A stretch of 64,000 nt of DNA from the NCBI GenBank assembly GCA_012861695.1, contig JAAOOA010000089.1, positions 15,001 to 79,000 of the forward strand. The letters run 5' to 3'. Under the pieces are notes generated by a model. The model had not been told where the DNA came from. It ran no database searches and saw nothing but the letters and a program-made list of their open reading frames with translations. The stretch's first letter is position 1. Each line of letters starts with the position of its first letter. Positions 47,161-62,094 of the stretch are shown here, piece by piece. Source of the stretch: Trematomus loennbergii. Lineage: Eukaryota; Chordata; Actinopteri; Perciformes; Nototheniidae. The position numbers and the translations under genes were made by a program.

Positions 47161-48408
47161 GCGTGTTTTATTGAGTTATATCTGATCAGCAGTCTCTGAA
47201 CTTTCGCTAAGGACTTGTGTACTTTGTCCACTGCTCGTATGTCTGTTGGTATCATGAGCCCGTGCTCCAGAATGAACCTTACTTATCTAGTGAGCGATTT
47301 AAACATGCATAATAAGATGTTTTCAGGTAGGAACCACACCTGTAATGCTTGTTGTCCTGCAGGTGATTTATTTGCAGTGTCATGCCATATCAGATGTATG
47401 ATTAATGAGAAAGAGACTCAGCCGTTGAGGCGTACCAGCTGCATTGATTGATGGAATAAAAAATCTTGTGTGTGCTTCATACTGCTTGAGAACTTGTATT
47501 TCCATCCAAGCCAACTCAACGTGGGAAATGCAATGTTTGTTTTGATTCCATGTTTGTTCATACGGATATTGTTTGGATCAATTGCCAAACAGATTGCTGC
47601 ACACACACAGACTTTCCTGCACACACCCCTCTTCTTGTTGGAAGAGCATTTGTAACAGCAACATGCCAAGTTCAATTTGGGCTGTGGTATAATCTATCCA
47701 CAAAGCTGTAAAGACAAGAACAGATTAAACAGTGAAGCCATGTTGATTTACAGTCATGTGTTAAAGCACACCCACTGTTTCAGGAAGCTGGCGAAACAAA
47801 AGGGTGCTTCTCGTGCTGTGAGCGGTGCTGAACCCGGATGTTTGAAAGACTGTTTCATAACTGATTGGCACCGTGCTGTGGGAGGCTTTTATTATGTGGT
47901 TACACCGAAAAAGGTGCCAATATTTGAAATGGATACACCTTCAACTCTTATCTGGGCACAGTGGTTGTTAATTAATTTATATGTAGCAACAATGCATGTT
48001 TCTATCCAGATAAAACGGCTCACAGTTTGTCAATAAGCAACTTTTTACTAACCACTATTGAAGTGACGAAAGACTGTTGCAGGAACGACTCCTAAAACCC
48101 GACAATGAGTTAGCATTTTACAAATTCTGTTTTGAGACAAACTCAAATAAACTCTGTGGTTAACACAAGCTGAGCAGATTTTCACGTGTTGTTCTACGAC
48201 GTGAAATATGTCAGTAAATTCACCCACTGGTGAATATCCAAAGCTTAAATCTGTGTTTAAACGACTAACCGTCATCATGCTAACATTAGCCGCCATTAGC
48301 TTAGCGTTGGTCATGCCATGTGACCGTTCTGTACTTAGTTATAGCCTAACGTTAGCTTTTTACTTCTGGCAATTGTTTTTATACTTATAGTATAAACTCA
48401 CCTCTGCC
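47161..48408. other. Intergenic, nothing recognised
   Basis: A 119-codon open frame at 47677 has no similarity I recognise. Confidence 0.35.
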
Positions 48409-49130
48409 CACTTTGACAACCTAGGATGGCTTAGAGTAGACGACAGAGTACAGCTACTTGCAATGGGCCTGGTCTACAAGATCCACTACACCTCTATGGT
48501 ACCCATGTACATGTCTTCCCAAAGGTCAAGGAATACCATGATCATAACACCAGAGGGAGCTCCACAAATCATGTAAAACCCAGATTTGGCACAAAAAGGG
48601 GGAATACACGTTTCGCAATTATGCCACATCAAGGTGGAACGCTCTTCCCACAACTGTAAAGGAAAGTAAAACTATACTTACCTTCAAAACCTCTCTTAAA
48701 GAGCACCTTCGGGGAGAGCATTGCAAAACTGGCCCCGGTAATGGTACAAATCTCAACCTGTCGTACAATGGACAGCTTCCCCCCCCCATCTATGTATATA
48801 CTCGCATTTTAGACTCTGTTACTAACTGTATATCTGTAGACTTGGTATGTCTTAAATGTCCGGTTAGGATGTATTAGAACGAAATCTAAAATGTAAATTG
48901 TAAATAAGCCATCTGTATGTAAAAACCCACCTGTATGTAAATTGTAAATAAGCCATCTGTATGTCAAATATGTCTTATATGTCTTAAATGATATGATGAA
49001 TTGGAAATGGGGGACCCTGATGTAAACAAGATGAAAGTCTTTCTCTGGTCTGCATCCCCTTAACAATTGTATGTTTTGAGCTGTACTGTACTGTACCCAA
49101 TATACAAGCTGTTCAATCAATCAATCAATA
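48409..49130 (+). pseudogene. LINE ORF2 C-terminus and tail, decayed
   Basis: Around 48448 the plus strand reads LGWLRVDDRVQLLAMGLVYK, typical of the region after the reverse transcriptase in L2/Rex1-group LINEs. Frameshifts and stops follow. It ends near 49110-49130 in a (CAAT)n tail. The 3' part has a 50-bp direct duplication (TAAATTGTAAATAAGCCATC at about 48893 and 48941). Confidence 0.7.
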
Positions 49131-51735
49131 GGAGATTAGATTATATCATTATTTTTGTTTTACCTTTTGGAAGAATAATGTCCGAACCTCTCTTTTCTGA
49201 CTTTTGCAGCTACTGTGATGTCATGTGACTTCTCCACTGGAACAAACCTGTACCTGGAAGGAAGTTCTTCAGCCCAATAAACCTCAAATACAAAAAGACT
49301 GTCACCATCTTGTTCCACAGCCTCACCATCTACTGCATTTTCCATCCCCTTGTGATTAAAAACCAATTTATAGTGACGAAATCACACTTTTGAGGTGCTA
49401 AACTTTTATTGTACTCACCTTTGTTTGTTTTTGGGAGGCAACGACAGTTTTATCTCAAAACCTGAGCACTTGAAAAATGCCTCAACACAGTTCATTTAGG
49501 AATATTCCAATCACTGACTTTATTCTCACAAGATGGCTTGTTATAAATCGGTCTCACTGTTGTGTTAGCGACCATTTCATTATCACAAGTTCTTACCGTG
49601 TTTCATTTTCACTGACACTCATTGAAAAGTGAAACCAAACCATTATTATTGTTTTCTTTTGATCATTTGTGTATTGCATATGGGGGAAATGAAGGCTATG
49701 TTAATGTTTTTGCTGAGTTTAAAGTGGTAAAATTAATATTGCATTTATAATAAGTGACTTCTTTATTGTCACATATTAGAGACTGAATCTATTCCCAATT
49801 TATTCCTGAGTATCAAAATCAAACACATGTTTTTCATTTGGCCCTAATGATCCTCCATATATTGTTCCTTTGTTACATTACATTAAACACATTTAATTAA
49901 GCAGTGTTATAGAAAGCAAATCTGACATTATGAGACACTTTAATATAATTGTATCCCTACATTGAAATGTTTCGTTGTTTGCACTTTAAGTATATATATG
50001 TTGGTGTACCTTATATGAAAATGTTCACCCAGAAAGTGTTTTTATTTTGGAGAAACTAATGTTTATTGAGCTCAAGATACAGGAGATAGATATAGTCTAA
50101 GATATATATATATTTTTATGAACAGAATATAGTGAAGTTGAGATGCATGGAAAGGCTCTGATCTGTACATTTTGTTTCCTTGAGGTACATACCTTTTTTA
50201 TTTGTGTTAACAATGCAGAATTTGAGTTACACATGGAAAATAAATAAAGCATGATGCAATTCTGTGTCTTGATTTGTTCCAAAACAGCTTCCAGCTATTT
50301 ACATTTCACATCTGTGTAGGTGGATGTCTGGTTTTGAAAAGCTCTGTTGTTCACTTCTTCACCGCCTTTAATTCCCGCCTTACATCCTCAAGCTGTAATT
50401 TGCAAATCAGACACCCAAAAGCTTTTTCTTTTGCCTTTTAAAAATGCTTTTCAATAGGACCTGAAGCTCGTGGGCGTGCGTGTTTTTGCTTTCTACATTT
50501 GCTCTGGGGAATCTGTTGGATTACGGAGGGGATTTCTGTGAAATAAAGACGACTGTTTTTTTTGTTTTAACCACTCTCCTGTTGCGTCAACCAATCACAA
50601 CGCCCGCAGACATGACGTATACCCTTAAGTGGTGTTTATGTGCGTTTTTAATATTAGACATCTGAGACTGTAATCTGTGTATAATGGCGCGTTGCATCAT
50701 GCTGAAGCCTGTGAGGCCTTTTAAAACAGCGTTGACCTACTTTATCCTAATGAACGGTTTTACTCAACATATGGGGCTCTATTTTCTGTGAGGAAGGATT
50801 CTATAGGAGGCAGATGACGAATGACTGATGGAGTTTGAAATATTTACTGTCACAAAACAATATATTTGTTGTTATTACTGCACGTATTTTATTCCAATTC
50901 TATTTCAATGTAAATACTGCTAAATTGTATAATATAAAAAAAAAAAAACAACCAGAACTCCACGTCAAATTCCTCGTACGGGCAACGTGATAAAAGTACA
51001 TCTGTCAGTGTTACTTTTAAAGGTAAAAGTAACGGTTAAAATCACTTCTATAAAGAGATATATGAATAAGCAACTGAGCTAAGATGATAATGTTAAGTTG
51101 GTGTCATTTCTTTATTTCTTACCACGTTTATGATCTCTCTTTGACATGTTAGCATGCTAGCAATATTAGCACCATTTGCTAATTACCACACAGTACAGTA
51201 CAGCTGAGGGTACAGCTTAATTCATTAAGTTGTGTATGATCAAACCAATTCACAACAAGGTTATAGAACATGTGAACAATATAATAATGCTATCTGTCAA
51301 ATACAACTTCAATTTTCTGTATTGTATGCTGGTACGTGAACAGACATTTGGAGGGGCTATTGCTCTAAACTAGAAAAAGGGCCTCCCCTCCCCCCCCCGA
51401 AAAAAACCGTAAGAACTTTTTATTTAAAAAACAAATGAAAACCAGGGAAATTTTTTTTTGCGGTCCATATCTCATTAACATATCTAATGTTAGTAACTAT
51501 TAAAGAAAAAATGAGCGGGGGGGGAGGTATATCCAGTCTCTGATAGTGTTACGTTATTATGCTGTGAGTGCTCTCATACTTGTTTGATTCTGAAATTGTA
51601 TATATTTATATAAATATATATATGTGTGTGTGTGTATGTCCGCATCTGTAGCCTGTTATTGTCTCATTATACCGCACTGTGAATGAATTAAAAGTAAATA
51701 TATAAGTCATCATGAACACAGTTCTGTCCATCAGA
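49131..51735. other. Intergenic, nothing recognised
   Basis: AT-rich sequence with A-runs and short C- and G-runs (51388-51400 and 51516-51527). No supported gene. Confidence 0.35.
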
Positions 51736-51740
51736 CAGAG

Positions 51741-52127
51741 GGTGTTTCTCAATCGCGAGTAAAGCTGCTTCAGAGCCACTATTTCAAGCATACTACATCA
51801 TCGAGTGCCGCCGAAGTACTGTTCCAATCTCCAGCATACTTGGAAATCTACCGAGCCCGTACTCCGTTTGGAGAAATATCGAGTCTGCACATGTGTAGAC
51901 TCCGCGGTCTTAAAATCCCCACAATGCTTTGCGCACGGACCAATTTCCCCAAATCTGTGGCGGAAGATGTAAGGCGGGGCCTCTCATATGACGCACACCT
52001 GCACACTTGCTAGCGTGTTCCACTCTTCGTTTTCCGAATGCCAGGAAGTATTCTTGCCTCGCTTCTGAAGCAAGATGCTCGGCAGACATGTGCTACCAAG
52101 CAAGCGTACTCGCGATTGAGAAACACC
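51741..52127. mobile_element. MITE with perfect 21-bp TIRs and 5-bp duplication
   Basis: Inverted ends start GGTGTTTCTCAATCGCGAGT and match perfectly over 21 bp, flanked by CAGAG at 51736-51740 and 52128-52132. The interior has no coding frame. The superfamily was not assigned. Confidence 0.75.
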
Positions 52128-52179
52128 CAGAGGGCTGCTGTGCCTCCTGTCATCATTAATGGACGTCTCTTTAAAATGA

Positions 52180-52365
52180 CCGCTCAGAGGAGAGGAGTTC
52201 TCATTTCTCTAACCGCCTGCTGCTTCCACTCCTCTCTCCTTGGTTCCCCTCCTCAGCTCCTCCGCTCGCATCTCATGTGGGCGGGACTAAGACACGAGGA
52301 TAGGAGTCGAGGATAGGAGTCGAGGAGGGGAAATTAGTGAAATGAGAAAGGCCCTCGGACGGCTT
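52180..52365. repeat. Possible small inverted-repeat element
   Basis: CTCATTTCTCTAA near 52200 and TTAGTGAAATGAG near 52335 are imperfect inverted repeats. Between them is a tandem GAGGATAGGAGTC. No duplication was identified. Confidence 0.35.
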
Positions 52366-53158
52366 TCTTTTGCTTTTCAGCTGTCAGATTGTAAAGTCAC
52401 GTGACAGGGGGCAGATGACAGCGCTGACAAGGTGTGTTTTATCGCAGCGAGACTCGACAATACTAATTGTGGGCTTATCATGTTTATTCGGCCACAACAG
52501 AAAAAAAGACTTTCGCTCTCTCCAGAGGGGCAGGTCAGCCCGGGCAACATTAGCCCGTACCTGTGCACGTCCCTGATTGTATGTATGGCGGACATTGGAG
52601 AAGGGATATCGCTGTAAAATGTAGTTTTAATAACAAAATCCCCAGTATTCTTTGAATAATCTATCTAGTTTGTCCAGGAAAAAGATATCCAGGAGCCATT
52701 TGAAGCTAAAAATGCTGCAAAAGGCAGAAAAATAAACTGACCACAACATGGCCTATTTAGGGAATAGGCCATGAACCGCAGCTTGTTTTCGTACCGCCTG
52801 ACATTCCACATTAATGCTTCATCAGGAGCCGGGAACCGCTTGTTCTGAACTGCAGTAGCCGCTCAGATTCCTGATTCCTGCTCAGGGCTGAAATAACTGG
52901 TTAAAAGTGCATGTCTGGACTTGCTGAGCCTTACATAAGAGGACGATGTAATCCCATCAGACGTGACTCTGCCTTACAAAAACACACGGGAGCTCTATTA
53001 GACAGGAGGAGGTCAGGAGACGCTGGCCTGTATCTAACTGTAGCCTACTGATGACATACTGAAGGAAGGAGATGTGAATAAAAAGCTGCTGGGTATTTTC
53101 CCAAAACACTATCTCAGCTAAACAGCATCACAGATATATGTAGGCTATACGTCCTGTA
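52366..53158. other. Intergenic, nothing recognised
   Basis: No supported feature. Confidence 0.35.
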
Positions 53159-53166
53159 GGTTTAAC

Positions 53167-53959
53167 CAGAGGTGGGAAGTAGTGGAGAACAAATACTTTG
53201 TGACTGTACTTAAGTACATGTTTCTGGTATCAGTACTTTACTCCACTACTTATTTTTCTGACGACTTTTTACTTTGACTTCTTACATTTTGAACACAAAT
53301 ACCTGTACTTTCTACTTCTTACATTTTGAACACTAATACCTGTACTTTCTACTTCTTACATTTTGAACACAAATACCTGTACTTTCTACTTCTTACATTT
53401 GAACACAAATACCTGTACTTTCTACTTCTTACATTTTGAACACAAATACCTGTACTTTCTACTTCTTACATGTTGAACCCAAATACCTGTACTTTCTACT
53501 TCTTACATGTTGAACACAAATACCTGTACTTTCTACTTCTCTCATTTCCCAAACAGGCTGGTTCCTTTAGTTTGAATGTGTGTTTGGTGGCGTGATCATT
53601 ATTATTTAGAGTCATTGCGTGCCTATTGATTTGAACACGATCCGTGTATCCATCATTTCCTGGTCTTCTCTAAAGAAGAGGGACCAATGAAAACGTTGTC
53701 ATGTTGCCGTTGTTCAGCATGGAAACATTCATTAGCTAACAATGACATTATTGTTCTATTAATATAAAGGGAGGTCAGGTACTCTTTAAAACAGCTGCTA
53801 GTTATGGGTACTTTTTACTGAAGTACATTTCAAAGCCCTCTTTACTTTTACTTGAGTAAAGAAGTTTAGTCAGTACTTCTACTTTCACCAGAGTATTTTT
53901 AAACACGAGTATCTGTACTTCTACTTGAGTAAAGGATGTGTGTACTTTAGCCATCTCTG
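53167..53959 (+). mobile_element. hAT MITE with 37-bp minisatellite, copy 2
   Basis: It begins CAGAGGTGGGAAGTAGTGGA and ends GCCATCTCTG. The 8-bp flanks GGTTTAAC (53159-53166) and GGTCTAAC (53960-53967) differ at one base. Outside the array it is nearly identical to copy 1. Confidence 0.87.
53266..53545 (+). repeat. 37-bp minisatellite, about 7 units
   Basis: Same unit as 33727-34192; some units have ACATGTTGAAC or CTAAT variants. Confidence 0.95.
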
Positions 53960-53967
53960 GGTCTAAC

Positions 53968-54977
53968 ACACCTCAAATCAGTAAGCACGTGCCGTCCTGA
54001 TGTGTTTAAATCTAATCCATGTTCACATGAGGCCATATTTATACACTCAAACTGTGGGTCATTTATTCACCTCAACAGAAAAGACAGCAAATCCTTTTTT
54101 AGTATGTTTTATAGCCTAAAAAAGGCTTTGTCATTCAAATGACTTTATTTTGTAAGTTGCTGAAATAACGACGAGACACAATAAAACATGGTCTCAATGA
54201 ATCTTGTAAACAAGAAAGCTTTTCAATTTGGTTTCTCTTATGTTTTGAGTGAAACATGTTTCACTTTATTTTCTTTGTAAACCCATACGTCAACAAGTTG
54301 GAAAGTTTTTTAAATAATTGACAAATATTCAACACGTTTCCTGACCTTTTTCTTACTCTCTAAAAGTCTAAAAGAGAAATATATATATTAACATTGGAGA
54401 AAAAAGTATTTTAAAGCTGGAACAACATTGATATTTGTTCAGCTGACACATGTACCACTAAAACTAAACGTAGTATAACGTATGTACTGTTCTCCAACAG
54501 CATTAACAGGATCCAATGGATTTTGAATTAGATGTATATCAAAGCCATAATAAATGTTAAAAGCCTATATTTAAAGCAATTGTCTGCATTAAAAATAAAG
54601 TAACGCCTGGGACGTGCCCTGCGGTCCCTGTTGCTGTCAGTGGACAGGCTGAGTAAATACACATGTCTAGGAACACTTTGTTTCTCGGGAATGTGCTGGA
54701 CATCACGTCCGGGCAGGGTGAGGACACGGTGTAATCATTATTCATGAGAACATCGTGTCCCAGACAGGAGGATGTGGATTAGGCTTGCCTAATATGATGG
54801 AGCAAACCTTTTTATTTACGTCCTTCTGGTTGTTAGGTGTCATCAAAAGAGACTCTGACTCTGCTTTTAGTCATGCTTTAGTCTCCCTGTATGAATACTT
54901 GTTTGTTTGATTTCTATTGTCCCTATGTGATATCATCATCTCTCTTATTCTTTGATCACCAGAAGAGACTCTCCCTC
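53968..54977. other. Intergenic, nothing recognised
   Basis: No supported feature. Confidence 0.35.
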
Positions 54978-54985
54978 TACTTTAG

Positions 54986-56451
54986 CAGAGATGGCAAAAG
55001 TACTCACATCCTTTACTCAAGTAGACACTGGAAAGAATGCTGCTCCAAAAACAAGTTAAACAATAATGAAAACAAGCTGTTTTCACTTGAAATAAGTAGA
55101 AAAACCTGCCAATAGAACAAGTGAAAATGTGCTTGGTAAGATTTCTTGAAATAAGACGGGATATTTATTTAGATAAATCAGATCTTGTAATTAGCTGGGG
55201 GAACTCATTGTTAACTATTTTTGACCAGAATCAGTAAATGTTGAGTTACAAAATAACCCGCAAATACTCAAAAGTGTTCTGTGTTCTGATGTTAGTTGGT
55301 GATTTTCTAATAAATATGTAAAAGGATATGTGTTTCATCTGAGATACAACTCAAAATAAAAATGTTTGACTTAACAAGATGATGCATCGTCTAAAAACAA
55401 GACCCGACATCTCACTGCAGTGTTACTCCTGAAGTTATTATGTCTTATATCAGGTGTGAAGACATATTCTGACTAGATATTAGACACATATACTTGGCAA
55501 GATTTCAAGTGTTTGTAGTGCAGATACTCGTGTTTAAAAATACTCTGGTGAAAGTAGAAGTACTGACTAAACTTCTTTACTCAAGTAAAAGTAAAGAAGC
55601 TTTGAAATGTACTTCAGTAAAAAGTACCCATAACTAGCATCTGTTTTAAAGAGTACCTGACCTCCCTTTATATTAATAGAACAATAATGTCATTGTTAGC
55701 TAATGAATGTTTCCATGCTGAACAACGGCAACATGACAACGTTTTCATTGGTCCCTCTTCTTTAGAGAAGACCAGGAAATGATGGATACACGGATCGTGT
55801 TCAAATCAATAGGCACGCAATGACTCTAAATAATAATGATCACGCCACCAAACACACATTCAAACTAAAGGAACCAGCCTATTTGGGAAATGTAAGAAGT
55901 AGAAAGTACAGGTATTTGGGTTCAACATGTAAGAAGTAGAAAGTACAGGTATTTGTGTTCAAAATGTAAGAAGTAGAAAGTACAGGTATTTGTGTTCAAA
56001 ATGTAAGAAGTAGAAAGTACAGGTATTTGGTTCAACATGTAAGAAGTAGAAAGTACAGGTATTTGTGTTCAAATGTAAGAAGTAGAAAGTACAGGTATTT
56101 GGTTCAAAATGTAAGAAGTAGAAAGTACAGGTATTTGTGTTCAAAATGTAAGAAGTAGAAAGTACAGGTATTTGTGTTCAACATGTAAGAAGTAGAAAGT
56201 ACAGGTATTTGGGTTCAAAATGTAAGAAGTAGAAAGTACAGGTATTTGTGTTCAACATGTAAGAAGTAGAAAGTACAGGTATTTGTGTTCAACATGTAAG
56301 AAGTAGAAAGTACAGGTATTTGTGTTCAAAATGTAAGAAGTCAAAGTAAAAAGTGGTCAGAAAAATAAGTAGTGTAGTAAAGTACTGATACCAGAAGAAT
56401 GTACTTAAGTACAGTAACAAAGTATTTGTACTCCACTACTTCCCACCTCTG
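54986..56451 (-). mobile_element. hAT MITE with 37-bp minisatellite, copy 3 (inverted), with an insertion
   Basis: It begins CAGAGATGGCAAAAGTACTC and ends ACTTCCCACCTCTG. The flanks TACTTTAG (54978-54985) and TGCTTTAG (56452-56459) differ at one base. About 470 bp (55030-55510) absent from copies 1 and 2 interrupts the left part. That insert begins CACTGGAAAG and ends TTTGTAGTGC and may be another MITE. The remaining sequence is the reverse complement of copy 2, about 1 kb away. Confidence 0.85.
55885..56345 (-). repeat. 37-bp minisatellite, about 12 units, inverted
   Basis: Reverse complement of the unit at 33727, with more variation (TTGGGTTC, TTGGTTC, one base lost). Confidence 0.95.
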
Positions 56452-56459
56452 TGCTTTAG

Positions 56460-57470
56460 TCATGCTGTAGCCTCACTTTTTATATTTTCCCTCTGTGATA
56501 TTATCATCTCTCTTATTTTTTGACGTAGACTCTGCGAGATCTGTAATGCTTGTTTTGACGAACTGCAATCTATCTACATATTTTCCTGTCTTGTTTTCAT
56601 CTTCCTTCTTTCCTCTCAGAGTCTCCTTTGTTTACATGAATCCTAACAAGACGATGTTTGACTTTTTATTTGGTGCAGCCTGCAGCCTTTCCTGATCGTT
56701 TGAGGATGTTTTGCATGATTTAAACTTGTCCCAAGAACATTTTGTCTGCCAACCGTGTTAACGCTGGGGTTTTGCCAGAGGCGTTTATGTTCCTTTTCTT
56801 TGTACCGACCCTCCTTTCACTTTCATTCTCCCATTCTCTTTCGATCTGAATCCGTCTGCTTTATTTACTTTGGCATGTAAAATCCTTTATCCGGTGTTCC
56901 CCTTTCCTTCATTTACTGAATTCATTCTGAGGGACGCCATCCCTTGAGGGCTTTTATATATTTTGCACCAATCAGATTGTCGACTGTATTTTTAGTTCCT
57001 TTTGTTTTGAAAAGATCAAGCTGAAATAATGATTGCCTCCAGGGTGAGAATGATGCGTACTTTTCATTATAAGCATGTAATACATAGCCTTCTGTTTGTT
57101 TACAAAGTATTGTAACATAACGTCTGTAGGCAGGTTGTAATAATGTCAATGTATCTGCATGTTACTGGCTACATGCTTGAAATGAAACACTTTTTATTGA
57201 CTCATGTCAGAAGTAAAAACACCTTGAAACAAAAGTTGAACTCTGACCTTCCACTTTGATGATTGAAAGTGAAGGTCTAGTTTGTTGAGCTTAATCTTGA
57301 AATATGTTTATTTGTCATTATACGATGACACTGCGTCTAAGAAAACTTCACTTTCAGTTTAACATTAACCCGAACTACTCAGAGCTTTTCTCCTGTCGTG
57401 ACAACTCCTCCGTGCATATTTCGGATTTTATCAGCTGAAGCCATTCGAAACTCGGCAAGATGGGAGACGC
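56460..57470. other. Intergenic, nothing recognised
   Basis: No supported feature. Confidence 0.35.
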
Positions 57471-57474
57471 CTCC

Positions 57475-57658
57475 CAGTGTGGTGCAGTGGGTTGTGCGTT
57501 GGTGTTGGGATCAGGGGGTCACAGGTTCAAACCCCACTGCAGTCAGCATGTCGTTGTGTCCCTGAGACACTTCACCCCAAATTGCTCCTGTGGGGATTGC
57601 TCACAGTATTGAGTATGTAAGTCGCTTTGGATAAAAGCGTCTATCATGTGACATGTAA
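57475..57658 (+). mobile_element. tRNA-derived SINE (V-SINE-like)
   Basis: The tRNA-like head has GGTGCAGTGGGTTGTGCGTT (A box) and GGTTCAAACCCC (B box, 57524-57535). The body block GAGACACTTCACCCCAAATT follows. The tail is GTCGCTTTGGATAAAAGCGT near 57620-57640. It runs directly into an inverted LINE tail. Confidence 0.8.
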
Positions 57659-57732
57659 TTCAAGATTCAAGGCTTTTATTGTCATTCGTACATAGCTACA
57701 GTGTTATGTCGATGAAAATCTTAGGTCACAGG

Positions 57733-58556
57733 TAGGGTTGCAAATTCAAATTCAAAGATGGAAACTTTCCACGGGAATTAACGGGAATTTATGGGAATAA
57801 ACTGGGAATTTTCTAAATTGAAGGTTGGCTCTTCATAGGGAACTTAAATATAGTTGGGGAAAGTATATTTTAGCATAATCTTGACTAAAACAAACAGATG
57901 CCATTCAAGTACACTTGAATATCCATGCCATAGCACACTGCTTACTGCATGGCTACTGAGACCACACAAAGGTTTGCAACAGGCTCACAAATGTGAGAGT
58001 GGAAAAACTGGTTGGCATTCGGGCAAACCTAAGGCTCTTTGAGCCGGACACAGAGCCATCCTCAACAAGGCTGGACAGTGACACTGAAGAGGAAGAGGAA
58101 GAGTGTGATGTTGATGAGGCCCAGGAAGAGCCCGTTGACTGAAAGGGTTTAGCAAAAATGCAGAGGATTGCTTGAAGGAAGATTTGCATGTTTAATGGGA
58201 CTTTTTGGAGGGAGAGGGGCTCTTTTCATTTAACATTTTGAATGGGACTTTGTGGGGATTTTTGGATGGGGGGTGCATTTTTGTTCATTTTTAATGGTTG
58301 GGGGGATGAGTAACATTTAACTCAACATTCCTGTTTTCGTTCTTCAATGAAACAAATAATTGTTCAATAAAAAATTAAAACTTGTTCTGTTCTACTTAAA
58401 AAAAAAAGATTTAAAAAAGAAATCTGTTGAAATGTCATGTTTTTTTGTTTAATTTTGCATCGAATATTTCCAAAACTCCCCAGCTTAACTTTCCATGGAA
58501 ACTTTCCGGAAATGTACGGAGATTTACCGGAAACTTTCCGCTCCTTTGCAACCCTA
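57733..58556 (+). mobile_element. hAT element, internally deleted, copy 2
   Basis: Perfect 12-bp inverted ends TAGGGTTGCAAA/TTTGCAACCCTA and a perfect 8-bp target duplication GTCACAGG (57725-57732 and 58557-58564). It is inserted in a LINE tail. Co-linear with copy 1 at 860-1592 and better preserved, keeping the transposase 3' coding end. Confidence 0.9.
57960..58142 (+). pseudogene. hAT transposase C-terminal remnant
   Basis: A 60-codon frame without a Met opens after a TGA and ends in TGA at 58140-58142. It reads NRLTNVRVEKLVGIRANLRL, then FEPDTEPSSTRLDSD and an acidic Glu/Asp-rich tail. This matches the usual C-terminal end of fish hAT transposases, where the dimerisation region closes. 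The catalytic core is missing. Copy 1 shows the same region with frameshifts. Confidence 0.75.
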
Positions 58557-58621
58557 GTCACAGGCTCCTCCAACAGTGCAACACAACAGATAAAATAGTG
58601 CAGTAGAGTCTATGGCACTAC

Positions 58622-58685
58622 TTCTATTCTATTTTATAGCACCTTTCACCACAAGGCAATTCAAAGTGCTTTACAAAAATTACCT
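58622..58685 (-). mobile_element. LINE-related fragment (ATAGCACCTTTCACCACAAG)
   Basis: A short match to the AAGGCAAGGCAAGTTTATTT repeat starts at 40618 and 61362. Confidence 0.55.
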
Positions 58686-61361
<2,676 letters not shown>

Positions 61362-61440
61362 TGCAAGGCAAGGCAAGTTTATTTATATAGCACCTTTCAA
61401 CACAAGGCAATTCAAAGTGCTTTACAAAAATGAAAGACAT
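61362..61440 (-). mobile_element. LINE-related repeat fragment
   Basis: AAGGCAAGGCAAGTTTATTT to CAAAAATGAAAGACATTA is nearly identical to 40618-40697. Confidence 0.65.
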
Positions 61441-61485
61441 TACGAGGATATGTTTTTGTATGTTTCTTCTATCTTTTGCCTGGTT

Positions 61486-61580
61486 TAGTCAAAGTCAAAG
61501 TCAACTTTATTGTCAATCTTCCAGTTTGTGTGCACAGACAGAGAGATCGAAATACTGTTTCCCACAATCCCAAATACAAA
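61486..61580 (-). mobile_element. LINE 3'-end fragment (AAAGTCAACTTTATTGTC)
   Basis: GTCAAAGTCAAAGTCAACTT then TATTGTCAATCTTCCAGTTTGTG is a known type of fish LINE tail in reverse orientation; CAGAGAGATCGAAATACTGT follows. Confidence 0.55.
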
Positions 61581-61683
61581 AACAAATATATATAAAATAT
61601 GTATGCAAGTATGTACTTATATATACACAATCAAAAGACACATTTATACATATGCACACATTAAGACCTAAATAAAAGCCAAC

Positions 61684-61713
61684 AAACCGACCTTAGCTTG
61701 TTAAGGTCGGTTT
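61684..61713. repeat. Short perfect hairpin
   Basis: AAACCGACCTTA, loop GCTTGT, TAAGGTCGGTTT: 12-bp perfect stem with a 6-base loop. Confidence 0.8.
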
Positions 61714-62090
61714 CGTTACCTTCTAGAGGTATTGTTTTAAAAAAAGATCATACTGCATAAAAGTCCCCGAAAATAATATGGGGAAAAGAATAGCACCTTG
61801 TATACTGCAGACGTTTTATACTATTTTAAGGTTTTATTCGTTTTCACACATGACAGCAAGACAAACAAAGTGACATTTGAGCAGCAGGGCTTGGACATGT
61901 TAACTCCTCTAGTTGTGTTTGTGATCCAGCAACTGTTTCCAACTAAACTGCATATTTTAGAGTCTGTTTTCGGGCTTGTTTTGCACAGAAATCCCTGGTA
62001 GCGTAGCTGATTAAAAGTGATTTTGTGATTCAATTCCTGTCATTTACAAAGAGATATTTAAAGATATGTAATGGGAATACGAGAGCCACT
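61714..62090. other. Intergenic, nothing recognised
   Basis: No supported feature. Confidence 0.35.
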
Positions 62091-62094
62091 TTAA

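Larger units (their letters stand above)
57657..58620 (-). mobile_element. LINE (L2/Rex1-like) 3' end, split by a hAT insertion
   Basis: ATTCAAGATTCAAGGCTTTT to GTCACAGG (57732), then GTCACAGGCTCCTCCAACAG from 58557. Together these are the reverse complement of the tail at 41950-42040. Confidence 0.7.

Noticed and set aside
47677..48036. 119-codon open frame
   Set aside because: No recognisable similarity; likely chance in intergenic DNA.
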